Below, in pieces: positions 11,400 through 18,869 of a DNA stretch of 55,000 nt. Under the pieces are notes generated by a model. The model searched no databases. It saw only the letters and a list, made by a program, of their open reading frames with translations, and had not been told where the DNA came from. The position numbers and the translations under genes are program-made. The stretch's first letter is position 1, and every line of letters starts with the position of its first letter. Source of the stretch: Nematostella vectensis (taxonomy: Eukaryota > Cnidaria > Anthozoa > Actiniaria > Edwardsiidae); assembly GCF_932526225.1 (NCBI RefSeq), contig NC_064040.1:17781994-17836993 (forward strand). Reading direction: 5' to 3'.

Positions 11400-14300
11400 G
11401 ACAAATCTGGACCATTCATCTCGTTCAGCGTTTGTGCTGCAAACATTTTGAAATACTTCACAACACACCTGTCCCCCCAGTAGCATATATCACCGGCTTG
11501 AACGCTCTCTGGTGGCCTTGTTCTTGTTTCGTGCGTATTTTTGTGCCTTGTTCATTGAGCTTAACGAACATATCTTCGCTGTTATTTGTGGCCTTCAGCT
11601 CTACATCAGCCCAGCACAGTTTTCTGCATTCCTCTTTTGCACGAAAACCGAAGTGCAGCGACAGAAACCAAGAGTCCTTGTTTGTTTCTTTCGTTTCCTC
11701 AGGGTAATAAAATTTTCTAGGAGAATGGTCTTATTCGTCGCTCATGCCTTTTTTTCTTTCTTTTTTTGGGGCGTTTTTATGATATGAAAAATTCGCAGCG
11801 TATGAATTTATCAACAAAGCCGCCAAAATCTGCGTCGGACCGATTGCCCTGGTAATCGGTCTGAGATGGGAAAATCTCGCCCGCTAAATCAGCCAATCAG
11901 AGCGCGCGTACGACCTTAGCCTTAGATATTCTAATTGTTATAGTTATCGTTAATCTTATTATTCTTACTATTATTTCATAAAAAAAATTGTTGACCTGAT
12001 CGAGCAGATGCTCCACTATGTCCACGTGACCTTCTAAGGAAGCTCTGAAGGAAAGAAAAGAAAGAAATAAGATCACGCAATCAAATTTGTTGATCCGACT
12101 TGTTTGACAAGTTCAGTAGGCTATGGAACACCTTTAAGCAGCAATTCAAACTAGATTAAATAACGGTTAAATTTTATCCATCCTAAAAATCTTGATCATT
12201 TTATTTTACATCACATCATAAAGAAAACATTTTTATGTTAAAACCCTATAATGCAATTCTTCTATAGATATATACCAATAAATATGAATTCCAAGAAAGT
12301 ATGCTATGGATAATTTGTGCTAACCTCAGTATAGCTGTCATTCCGTCTCCATCTTCGCAGTCGTACTTAGCCCCCTTTAGGATTAGTAGCTTTACAATGC
12401 AAAGGTTACCCGCAATAGCGGCAAGGTGGAGAGGGGTCTGGAGCGAGGAGTTCCATACAGACCAGCTGGCGCCGGCATCCATACAGGTCTTGACGCACTA
12501 AAAAAACCCACCAAACCACGTCACGTCACGCAATAAAAAAAAAAAAAACACTGAGATTACGTCGCATTTTACACTCACGTGCTCTGATACGTATCACTAC
12601 GTACGTAGTGACAAACATAATATAATGATTTTTGTTTGTCCGTAAGCGCGTACTTTTAATCTCTGTTATTATTGGGTAACACGAACTATAAAACTGGAAA
12701 AGTTCAGACAGTTTTTCATTGAAAACTACGCTTTTTTAAAGGAATCATTCACCAGGCAAAAGGAGCTTTTGCGAATTTGAAATAAGCAGCTGTTTCAATT
12801 AAGCGTACATGACTAAATTAGCGCCCCCTTGGTAACTCAAAGACTTGGGTTCCAGATGAGACTTACAGAATAGCGGCCATGTTTGACTGCCAAGTGAAGG
12901 CAGGTGTTGCCATAGTTATCGGTGTCATTCAAATAAACCGTATCCTTTAGTGTGACACCTAAAGCGAAATAAAAAAAAAAAGGAATTGATATTTTGCCTT
13001 CAATTTCGCACTTCTTGCCCTAAACATGAATGAGTTTACATCGAAGAGTGACAGCATGGAGAATAATTCGACAATGTACACGAAATTCCACTTTTTGCAG
13101 TATGTTATTACCTGTTCTGAGCAAAGTCTGTAGCACCTCCTCCTCGCCCTCTCTGGCCGCTAAGTGAAACGCGGTGAAGCCGTCATTGTCTTTAACGTCT
13201 GAATTATAAAAAAAAAATGATTCTAATATTAACCTTTTTACAGGTGTAATTCAATTCTCTATTTATTCTTTTAATTTCATTTAATCACATTTAATCACAT
13301 TGCGCCTAGATGATTGCGTGGCAATCCTCAGAGAACATTCATAGGTGTTATTACCAGAGTCTTAATAATAGGGTTAGATCCGATCATGGCAGCCACGTGC
13401 AGAGAAGTAGTGTTATCCCTGTCAACCACGTTCACATCCATTTGACCGTCACGCAGCAACAGCTAAGAATGATATGGACGTTAGTATCGTTGTTGATACG
13501 TGTTTGTTACATTACCGTGACCCCGCCGTGTTTTTAGATAGAACGCTGTCTCCCGTCACATTCATCGCATTACCTACCTCCACCATCTTGCTGTGGCTGC
13601 GCCGTGTTGCGTGATGTAACGCTGTCTCCCGTCACATTCATCGCATTACCTACCTCCACCATCTTGCTGTGGCCGCGCCGTGTTGCGTGATGTAACGCTG
13701 TCTCCCGTCACATTCATCGCATTACCTACCTCTACCATCTTGCTGTGGCCGCGCCGTGTTGCGTGATGTAACGCTGTCTGCCCATAGCAGTTGGTGATGT
13801 TAACGTCTGCGCCTGCGCGGAGCAGCACGCGACAGGACTCGATTGCGTTAAACTTTGCTGCGCATATTATGGGAGGAATCCGCTGGATGCTCGGTGAACC
13901 GCGAACATCAACGTCTGAAATGGGAGGGGGTTTATGTTGAAATGGGAAGGTTCTTTGTTTAAATGGGAAGGGTTCTTTGTCGAAATTGGAAGGGTTCTTT
14001 GCTGAAATTGGAAGGTTCTTTCTTGAAATGGGAAGGGTTCGTTATTGAAATAGGAAGGATTTTTTTGTTGGAATGGGGATTCTTTGTTGAAATGGTAAGG
14101 ATTCTTTTTTTGAAATGGGAAGGGTTCTTTGTTAAAACGGGAAGGGGTTCTTTGTTGAAATGGGAACGATTTTTTGTCGGAATGGGGAGGGGTTCTTTGT
14201 TGAAATAGGGGTCTCTTTGTTGAAAAGGGAAGGGGTTCTTTGCTGAATCGAGAGGGATTTTTTGTTGTTGAAATGGGAGAGGTCCTTTTTTAAATAGGAG

Positions 14301-17300
14301 GTTGTTTTTGTTGAAATGGGAAGGTTTAATGAAATGGGAGGGATTAATTGTTGAATGCTAATTTTTTTTTGTAATATTCTCTTGGTTAAAAATGTGCAGT
14401 AGGACGTAGTAATACAACGAATAGGGGGTGGTAGTATCCGCTAGCGGTAGAAAAAGTAGTAACTATACACACCAGCCCCGGCATCCAATAGCATTTGTAC
14501 AATGTCCACATGGTTAGTAGTGGTCGCATAGTGCAGAGGAGAAAAGCCGTCAGCGTCTAGTGTGTTTAGGTTAGTAAGGTTCCCGCGAAGGAGTTTTCGC
14601 ACGCAGTCTTTCCTTCCGTCACGACATGCCTGGGGATAACAACGATAAGTCGTCCGACATCGAATTTTTTTATGGTAATGTGACATGCGTGGGGCGATAA
14701 ATTAGACATCATACATGAGCTGTACAAAGAATATTTTTTTGGAAATAAAATGCGTTGTGTTGCAAAGGAAATAGAAACGTATTGTTCTTTTTTGGAGGGC
14801 GGTGAATACCAACTCATAAACGCTGTTCGATACACCGGTCACTGATACTCATAGCTTTATCATCTGTTTTAATTTAAGACCGTAAGAGAGCTTGGTTTGA
14901 ATCTCATAAGCGCTTCTTTTAAATGAAATCCTCCGAATTCTAAGAACATCTATTATTCCCTAGTGTAAGGCTTCGTTATCGGTACGTCAGCGAAAAGTTT
15001 AAAATAGCCCCTGTTTTGCATAACATTTAATGTGAAAATATTATTTTCATTAAAAACAAATGAAGCACAAAATATTGTAATTATTGTCGATATTAGCCTC
15101 TAGCCATCTCTTTATGTGACAGGTGTGATAGCAACTTTAAAAAAAGCCAATAAAAATAGACATTCGTTGCAAAAAGAACAAAAAATAATCAAGGACATAT
15201 GTTCTGAAGTATCTCTGTTTGGTGGTAAGATTCGGCTTAATGAATTCAAGGACTGTCTCTCTAGTTTTGGTCACTAGTAAAAGTATCTTGAGCTATGTGT
15301 CAGTAAAACAATTAGGGTTTCACAAATTAGGGAAGGATCTGAGAAAAAATGAATAGTGGGAGTTATTGCACTTCACAAGTAATAAAGAGCGTCACTGAGT
15401 GCGATACAATTATTAACATAATGCTATCTTGGTCTAAACGTACAGCATAATCATTTCATCATTTCAATTGTCTGTAAAATGAGACGAAATTAAGGGTTTG
15501 TAAAAAATCCACAAAGTCCATAAACAATCTACCAAGTCTTTCTTCGTACGGGCTCTATTCCCGATAAGCAGGCGGGGGAAATCCAACGCCAGTAATTTTT
15601 AGGCTACATTTTTCTTGGCGTTATTTATAAAAAAAGACTTGCATTAATAAGTTAGTACTAGACAATAAAGAGTTAAGAAAAGAAAATTTCGCTTTGACAA
15701 CAAAATGAAAAATGAATATCTGCAATGAAACTCTTTCGAAAAGCACAGCAGAGAGAGCACAGTTTCGAAAAGCACAGCAGAGAGATCGAATGATCTCTTT
15801 TGTAGATAGTGTCTGTTTTTTTTTTGCATACACATCATGTACATTTTTTATATCTTACTAAGTTTCATTTTATTTCTCTATTTCTGAGGATGACGCTAGC
15901 TATACGTGATTATATGAAAAGAGCACTTGAAACACTAGGTGATTTTGTCTAACAAGGTGCAACTAACTCGGATGTTCGCTCGTAAATAAAGCTGCCGATA
16001 ATACGATAAGGTAGTACGTCAGATAAAAAGTCGTTTCTCCCAGGGAATTCTTAGAAAAACTCTTATGAGAACAGCTGATGCTAAAGGGCCGCAGGCTGGA
16101 TTTAGTCTGCAAAGGGTATTCTCAAGTCACACTCGCCTTGTCTTGAGTTGTTATATTAAAACTTAACTTGGCTTTTATTTACAATACTCAATTAAAAAGA
16201 CAACAGGCAGCGTGGGGGTATTTCTACACGCCCACGAGTTATAAAGCCTAGAATGTCGTCACGAATCTTCTTGTGACTGGTTAATAAAACCGTTGAAAGA
16301 AAAAGAACGGATGCAAATTAAATAAACCGTTCGTTACGCGTTGATTAGTGTGTTTCTTTTTCCTGTACAAAAATTTACTTTTTAGGCCGATCTGAGGCAT
16401 TGAATGTGCTATTTTCTTAATAAGCACTTTTTAATGATCTTGTCCAAAGTGTGCACATTGTCAAATCAGATAACCCCATAAAAACGTTGAAGGGATCAAA
16501 TCTTTTTTAATAAGAAAAAAAAAAACTGCTTGACTTTTAATTTGCATTTCGATTAAAATTTTCGATCGTTTGCTAATAGTGTGATAGTAAGAGTTAAGGT
16601 TGATTATGTATAAATCTGCCCATTGGCATACCTGGCGCTATTACCTGTAACTTTATGATGAGCCTTTCAAATATACATAAAATTGTCGGGAAGTATTACT
16701 CCTTTAAATAAATGTAGGTGCTTTTACATGTGACTTTTTATGTATTTTCCAAAAGTGTGCTGTTTGAAATAATAAATAGGAATGGAGGAAAACAAGCAAA
16801 TGCCTAACACCACTGCCAACAATCGTTAGTTGGTACTACAAAATAAAATAATAAATAAAAAGTTAAAATGTTAGTACTTTTCAATGTAATAATCTGATGA
16901 AATCGAGTATGGAATATATTTTCAATACGATATGACGCAGAATGTCTCGTGCGCTGCTATGGGTTTTCGAAGCAAAAAAATTATATTTGTTAATAAGTAA
17001 TAGATGTAATTAATCAACTGCTTTCTCGGAGAAAAAGAAAAACATACTAATACCTTTGCTATACACTTTGAATAGGAAAGGACTATTAGTGAGAATATCA
17101 CGGAAAAGTGACTAATTTCATTACCTGGCCGAGTGTCATCCGCCGGCAAAAGTTTTTCTCTACGGTCTCTGCGATGGCTTGCTGAATTGTGTTGCACTTT
17201 TTTCGTACTCTATTTGAACAAGCCCGTGGCGGTAATCTCTTGCTTCCAGCCGCCGACTCTAGACTTACGGTATCACTCTCAAAATCCGACAACAGAAATG

Positions 17301-17316
17301 CCTGGTTTTCAACCAT
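578..17316 (-). CDS. TRPA-type cation channel, N-terminal ankyrin domain (spliced, partial)
   Basis: TRPA channels are plasma-membrane cation channels with a long N-terminal ankyrin stack before the six-helix pore domain. Here fourteen minus-strand exons join to about 590 residues: a ~64-residue N-terminus and then about 15 ankyrin repeats. Thirteen exons open behind an AG acceptor, all fourteen close at a GT donor, and eleven of the thirteen junctions keep codon phase. Family evidence comes from my memory of TRPA1. A long insert (TLKDTVYLNDTDNYGNTCLH) falls where TRPA1 has an extended loop, it is followed by TCMDAGASW and VKLLI, and the last repeat (WNALDVALDNNN, IIRHER) matches the end of the TRPA ankyrin domain. 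The pore region is not in the window. Two junctions are unresolved (exon 4 to 5, exon 8 to 9), so a missed exon or gene decay is possible. Another large ankyrin protein is the main alternative. Confidence 0.7.
902..1013 (-). CDS. TRPA-like gene, exon 13
   Basis: The acceptor is ATGTCCCAG and the donor is ACAGG|GTAATT. It completes an Arg codon with exon 12 and encodes DDERLTPLFYVASVGCPLT then VKVLLEYDADLEARDKNR. Confidence 0.85.
1414..1575 (-). CDS. TRPA-like gene, exon 12
   Basis: The acceptor TTATTACCAAAG gives the phase needed by exon 11; using the AG four bases further on would shift the frame. The donor is TTACAG|GTAGAA. It encodes EQGMLDNISILLQANPET and NRSLTALHIAAAAARTEACR followed by LLLEKGAEVDY. 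Confidence 0.85.
1655..2190 (-). repeat. 37-bp minisatellite resembling an exon-11 splice donor
   Basis: About fourteen copies of a 37 bp unit fill the intron after exon 11. In gene sense each unit carries CCACCACGCGGCAAGGTGAG, which closely matches the true end of exon 11 plus its donor (CACCATGCGGCAGAGTGAGT). The array therefore probably grew from the exon/intron border, and each copy carries a consensus-like 5' splice site. Confidence 0.85.
2187..2269 (-). CDS. TRPA-like gene, exon 11
   Basis: The acceptor is CACATCCGCAG and the donor is GCAGA|GTGAGTA. It encodes IIQLLIESGANVLAVDFDER then LPLHHAA, ending in phase 2. The end of this exon plus its donor resembles the unit of the 37 bp minisatellite filling the next intron. 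Confidence 0.85.
2459..3606. repeat. 20-bp minisatellite, about 57 copies
   Basis: A tandem array with unit CTGAATCCTTTATATCCACC and small variants (GTATC, CTCC, CTTCC) fills most of the intron between exons 10 and 11. A short (AAT)n tract at 2511-2530 lies near its start. Confidence 0.95.
3732..3818 (-). CDS. TRPA-like gene, exon 10
   Basis: The acceptor is GTTTTTAG and the donor is GGAAAG|GTAATGG. It has 29 codons in phase 0: NGGKSIINSKDSYGKTPLHY then AVIRCQGGK. The following intron is almost entirely a 20 bp minisatellite. Confidence 0.85.
3922..4033 (-). CDS. TRPA-like gene, exon 9
   Basis: The acceptor is TGTTGTAG and the donor is TTAGG|GTAAGA. It encodes FLFSRGAPTDYQDMHWRTC, then LHVAAACSDFRTVEIILR. 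It is separated from exon 8 by an 8 kb intron that holds a LINE, a SINE and a MITE. Confidence 0.85.
4034..5180. other. intronic sequence with a short 65-bp duplication
   Basis: No exon or known element was recognised. At about 4948-5060 a roughly 65 bp stretch containing GGCCTATGTCATGTAT is present twice with divergence. Short open frames here have no recognisable content. Confidence 0.4.
5188..5665. repeat. 33-bp minisatellite
   Basis: About fourteen copies of a 33 bp unit (GTTGTTTGCACGGGGCCTAA plus TGGAACACCGAGT). Because 33 is a multiple of three, frames stay open on both strands and give long repetitive pseudo-proteins. These are a side effect of the period, not evidence of coding. Confidence 0.95.
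5815..5880. repeat. (ATC/CAT)n microsatellite
   Basis: Imperfect trinucleotide repeat. It lies beyond the 3' side of the minus-strand LINE, so it could be the LINE's tail or an independent microsatellite. Confidence 0.7.
6094..6900 (-). pseudogene. LINE reverse transcriptase, C-terminal half
   Basis: The open frame begins at the palm region with GVPQGTVLGPLLFSI, then has the catalytic YADD box (LIKYADDITIS), a thumb-like region and a tail with IDKFCKRAFRYGYTSE, as in CR1/L2-type elements. Its N-terminal partner was cut off by the SINE insertion. Just upstream the frame reads QRVVNDG, the expected run into this domain. Confidence 0.85.
6910..7196 (+). mobile_element. tRNA-derived SINE, copy 1 (inside the LINE)
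   Basis: About 285 bp highly similar to the copy at 28279-28576. The head holds a tRNA-like B box (GGTTCGGATCC, one change from consensus); the start of the A-box region is missing, so this copy is 5' truncated. It splits the LINE reverse transcriptase. About 70 further bases (7197-7270) match neither the other SINE copy nor the LINE and may be extra SINE tail. Confidence 0.8.
7237..7911 (-). pseudogene. LINE reverse transcriptase, N-terminal half
   Basis: Carries fingers and palm motifs: LRPISLTNIIMRIFERLV, QFAYKKGHNTTMAL, and motif A in FDFSKAFDTVPHHILCNKL with its catalytic Asp. The LINE reading ends at NWIISL; the residues after it come from inserted sequence. Together with 6094-6900 this is one RT domain split by the SINE. 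Confidence 0.85.
7963..8190 (-). pseudogene. LINE ORF2 linker between endonuclease and RT
   Basis: A 75-residue frame beginning FNECFPLIRVKVSSRDPPYM and rich in Arg, typical of the segment between endonuclease and RT in CR1-like elements. It is in a different frame from its neighbours. Confidence 0.6.
8194..8523 (-). pseudogene. LINE APE-type endonuclease, N-terminal fragment
   Basis: Begins with NARSLAKVDAAPALFAELNS, then the conserved strand CFVSESWLN carrying the catalytic Glu, and GGGVAIICR. After about 90 residues the endonuclease breaks off, so the catalytic Asp and His motifs of the C-half are missing. An internal deletion joins it to the linker. Confidence 0.8.
8460..9053 (-). pseudogene. 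LINE N-terminal basic region
   Basis: An open frame with a basic stretch (GIRRKFRSKRSGKRQ) followed by PTVISYREPRERHAKNRNQS, which leads by a frameshift near 8520 into the endonuclease start. It is probably the N-terminal part of ORF2, or the end of ORF1. I see no clear RNA-binding domain. Confidence 0.5.
9061..10640. other. intronic sequence, nothing recognised
   Basis: AT-rich sequence in the long intron of the TRPA-like gene. A short (CCACAG)n run lies at about 10388-10404. The missing ankyrin exon could lie here or elsewhere in the intron, but I could not find it. Confidence 0.4.
10643..11071. mobile_element. MITE with TA target duplication
   Basis: A 429 bp non-autonomous element. The left end CCCTATTCACACC and the right end (reverse complement CCCCATTCACACA) are terminal inverted repeats, and TA flanks both sides. 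Inside, GTTTAAACTAAAC-type motifs recur in both directions and a perfect 24 bp palindrome (core ACTACCTCGCGAGGTAGT) sits near 10757-10780. A TA target suggests a Tc1/mariner-like source, which is inference. Confidence 0.75.
11072..11995. other. intronic sequence with a poly(A) run
   Basis: Contains about 36 consecutive A residues at 11363-11398 and T-rich stretches. Short open frames across the homopolymer have no recognisable content. Confidence 0.5.
11996..12044 (-). CDS. TRPA-like gene, exon 8 (49 bp mini-exon)
   Basis: A short exon follows a strong pyrimidine tract (TTCTTTTCTTTCCTTCAG) and ends at GATCAG|GTCAAC. Its first base completes an Arg codon with exon 7, then it encodes ASLEGHVDIVEHLLDQ, a textbook second half of an ankyrin repeat. 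It ends in phase 0, but exon 9 needs phase 2, so about 28 residues (one repeat) are unaccounted for. Confidence 0.75.
12325..12497 (-). CDS. TRPA-like gene, exon 7
   Basis: The acceptor is TTTTTTAG and the donor is CTGAG|GTTAGC. Phase 0 in, phase 2 out. It encodes CVKTCMDAGASWSVWNSSLQ, TPLHLAAIAGNLCIVKLLI, and the start of the next repeat, DCEDGDGMTAIL. Repeat spacing matches the middle of TRPA ankyrin domains. Confidence 0.85.
12867..12958 (-). CDS. TRPA-like gene, exon 6
   Basis: The acceptor is CGCTTTAG and the donor TTCT|GTAAGT is near consensus. It encodes GVTLKDTVYLNDTDNYGNTC and then LHLAVKHGRYS. The extended loop before YGNTCLHLA is one of the features that points to the TRPA family. 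Confidence 0.85.
13112..13198 (-). CDS. TRPA-like gene, exon 5
   Basis: The acceptor is TATAATTCAG and the donor is ACAG|GTAATAA. The exon begins with two bases of a codon (D) and encodes VKDNDGFTAFHLAAREGEEE followed by VLQTLLRTG, ending in phase 1. It joins exon 6 cleanly. The incoming phase does not match the visible end of exon 4. Confidence 0.8.
13355..13462 (-). CDS. TRPA-like gene, exon 4
   Basis: The acceptor is CATTCTTAG and the donor is CTCTG|GTAATA. It is 36 codons in phase 0, continuing exon 3 as LLLRDGQMDVNVVDRDNTTS and then LHVAAMIGSNPIIKTL. The next exon needs one extra base and about five residues (an LLxxGA turn), so a mini-exon may lie between them or the junction is damaged. 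Confidence 0.8.
13550..13777 (-). repeat. 76-bp triplication of the exon-3 end and its donor
   Basis: Three near-identical 76 bp units, each containing the last part of exon 3 (coding HHATRRGHSKMVE), the donor GAG|GTAGGTAA and the first intron bases. The copy adjoining the exon body at 13730 is taken as the real border. The two extra donors lie at 13653 and 13577, giving possible exon extensions of 76 or 152 nt, both of which shift the frame. Confidence 0.9.
13730..13914 (-). CDS. TRPA-like gene, exon 3
   Basis: The acceptor CCCATTTCAG follows a C/T-rich tract and the donor is GAG|GTAGGT. Phase 1 in, phase 0 out. It encodes two repeats, with CAAKFNAIESCRVLLRAGAD and then YGQTALHHATRRGHSKMVE. 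The last part of the exon with its donor is present three times in tandem (76 bp period), and an array resembling its acceptor lies just upstream. Confidence 0.85.
13918..14345 (-). repeat. Degenerate minisatellite resembling the exon-3 acceptor
   Basis: About sixteen imperfect units of 22-30 bp. In gene sense they read roughly CCCTTCCCATTTCAACAAAG, close to the true acceptor tract of exon 3 (CCCCCTCCCATTTCAG). The array sits directly against that acceptor and gives the intron a very long strand-biased pyrimidine tract. Confidence 0.8.
14473..14629 (-). CDS. TRPA-like gene, exon 2
   Basis: The acceptor is TTATCCCCAG and the donor is GCTG|GTGTGT. The exon starts in phase 0 and ends in phase 1. 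It encodes ACRDGRKDCVRKLLRGN and then the ankyrin core DGFSPLHYATTTNHVDIVQ ending LLDAGA, about one and a half repeats. Confidence 0.8.
14630..17124. other. Intron 1 of the TRPA-like gene
   Basis: About 2.5 kb of AT-rich sequence. At 15728-15785 a roughly 44 bp stretch containing TTTCGAAAAGCACAGCAGAG is present twice in tandem. I see no other element or exon. Confidence 0.5.
17125..17316 (-). CDS. TRPA-like gene, exon 1 (first coding exon)
   Basis: The ATG at 17316 has a purine at -3 and G at +4. It opens 64 codons beginning MVENQAFLLSDFESD and ending MTLGQ at a CAG|GTAATG donor (17124). The piece is charged and has no ankyrin motif, as expected for a cytosolic N-terminus. It ends in phase 0, which fits exon 2. 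The assignment rests on phase and position, with no homology. Confidence 0.55.
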
Positions 17317-17760
17317 TTCTGAGCTTTAATCGACCGAAATTTTGATTTACATTGTAGAGTTTCCGAATACGTTCCAGTTCGCTTGTTATAGTACAAGGCT
17401 TCCGCTTGTACTTTAAATGAACTTTTAAAAACACAATAGGTGTCCACTCAATGTAATTATTACCATAAGACTAGATTAATACTTTTAGGTTGTTGTGATC
17501 TTTGTTTGAATAATAAAGGAACTCTTAGATTAGACGAGCGTGTTCGTATTGTTGATTGATGGCGCAAATCCTTTTTTTTTAAATTCTGTTGAAAATTACT
17601 ATTACCCATGTCAGCTGTATTACGCCTATCTGAGTATTGCTTGTATAATATTTCCAAGCATGTGTTCCAATTCGCAAACATAGAGATAATGAAGTACTGA
17701 TATACGCCACCAACTGATGGACATAAGATGACTAAGTACAATTTATATTTGTTCTTAGGA
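17317..17760. other. Upstream region of the TRPA-like gene
   Basis: AT-rich sequence upstream of the proposed start codon. It should hold the 5' UTR and promoter if exon 1 is right, but I see no convincing TATA box or initiator. The sequence gives no transcription start. Confidence 0.35.
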
Positions 17761-17765
17761 CAAAT

Positions 17766-18086
17766 GTGAAACGTATGTAGTTCTAACAGCAAACGAGTTT
17801 AAAGACAAGATGGAGAAATCACACTCCTTCATTTATAATTGAAAGTAGGAGAAACGAGACGGAATTGAGTAAGCACATATGGCAGTTAAAAGATAGGAGA
17901 ATCAATTACACAGTAATTTGGAGGACAATAGTTAGAGCAAAGGCATACTCTAAGGAAAGTAAGAGATGTAATTTATGCAATACATAGAAACATTTTAAAA
18001 TTATCAAGCCAAAGATGGCAACACTTAACAAGCGAAACGAGCTGGTTTCCACATGTAGGCATCGACGCAAATTCATTCTAAAGTTC
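17766..18086 (+). pseudogene. Penelope-like element GIY-YIG endonuclease remnant (plus strand)
   Basis: Reading frames on the plus strand give ETYVVLTANEFKD, then after a frameshift NETELSKHIWQLKDRRINYT, KESKRCNLCN, an in-frame stop, and [19 protein letters not shown]. This is the endonuclease domain that follows the RT in Penelope-like elements, including its Cys pair. One stop and at least one frameshift show it is dead. It is a different copy from the minus-strand PLE next to it and points the opposite way. Confidence 0.8.
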
Positions 18087-18186
18087 GGTAATTATTAGGC
18101 TATTTAAACGGCACGCGCATAAAGCGCGCGCACCACATATATATATCTTGGTTTGTAGGAAAAAAAAACACGCGAACTACCGTTTC

Positions 18187-18229
18187 ATCTCTACAAGCCT
18201 GTTTCGTGGTTGCCCACTCATCAGGAGAT
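18187..18229 (-). ncRNA. Type I hammerhead ribozyme in the PLE
   Basis: On the minus strand all core parts are in order: stem I 5' arm AUCUC, CUGAUGA, stem II GUGG with GCAA loop and CCAC, GAAA, stem III ACA with GGCU loop and UGU, the cleavage nucleotide A, and stem I 3' arm GAGAU. Stems I and II pair perfectly. Very short stem III is typical of hammerheads in Penelope-like elements, where they occur in the terminal repeats. The predicted cut is between 18192 and 18191. Confidence 0.85.
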
Positions 18230-18335
18230 TTATTAAGAATATATTACTACCATCACTTATATACTATCTATGTATAAAATTAACATAAAAATAGGCCGCG
18301 AAATTTGAATGGCTGTTATGATTTAATTGAATAGT

Positions 18336-18869
18336 TCAGTTGTTGCATAACAAGGCTTTGTTCCTGTGGCGGCACGAAGACACTAGCTCATTACGCTTGT
18401 TTAAAGTTGATAGCTTGGGTTGGCGGATAATGATAAGTTTTTCTTTGAGGCAGAGATTACATCTTTTGCTAGAGCAGTTGTAGGTGGAGTAAGATGACAG
18501 GATTTTCCATGAAATAAAGTGTTCTATGTCGTTGTCTTTAAGGCTCCATATGTACTTGCTTAGTTCGGTCGAGTTTCTGTGTTTAGCGTGTCGGAATGAG
18601 GCGGTGTGGTTTCTATATCTTGTCTTGAATTCGTTCTCGGTTAGTCCTACGTAGGTTTCGGAGGTGTTGTTGTCCTTTCTTGTTACAGTAGCTTGGTAGA
18701 TAACAGATGATTGGAGGCAGTTTCCGTCAAGGGGGCACGCGTTCTTTTGTCTGCAGTTGCATGTTTTGTTATTGGCGGTGGCGAGGGAGGTAGGGGCGTC
18801 TTCGGTTGTTATTGATGCGGCGATTATGCGTTTGTTGTGGCTGTCAATTATCTGCTTGGTGTTGCTCAT
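18336..18869 (-). CDS. PLE GIY-YIG endonuclease domain (177-codon open frame)
   Basis: Begins MSNTKQIIDSHNKRIIAASI, has the zinc-finger-like CNCRQKNACPLDGNCL, then VIYQATVT and SETYVGLTENEFKTRYRNHT (the GIY-YIG core, read here as IYQ and YVG with the conserved Arg), LSKYIWSLKD with NCSSKRCNLCLKEKLIII, and ends SSCRHRNKALLCNN. The frame is intact from finger to end, so this part is younger than the plus-strand copy. It is part of a truncated element and not a host gene. Confidence 0.8.
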   Translation of the reverse strand: MSNTKQIIDSHNKRIIAASITTEDAPTSLATANNKTCNCRQKNACPLDGNCLQSSVIYQATVTRKDNNTSETYVGLTENEFKTRYRNHTASFRHAKHRNSTELSKYIWSLKDNDIEHFISWKILSSYSTYNCSSKRCNLCLKEKLIIIRQPKLSTLNKRNELVSSCRHRNKALLCNN

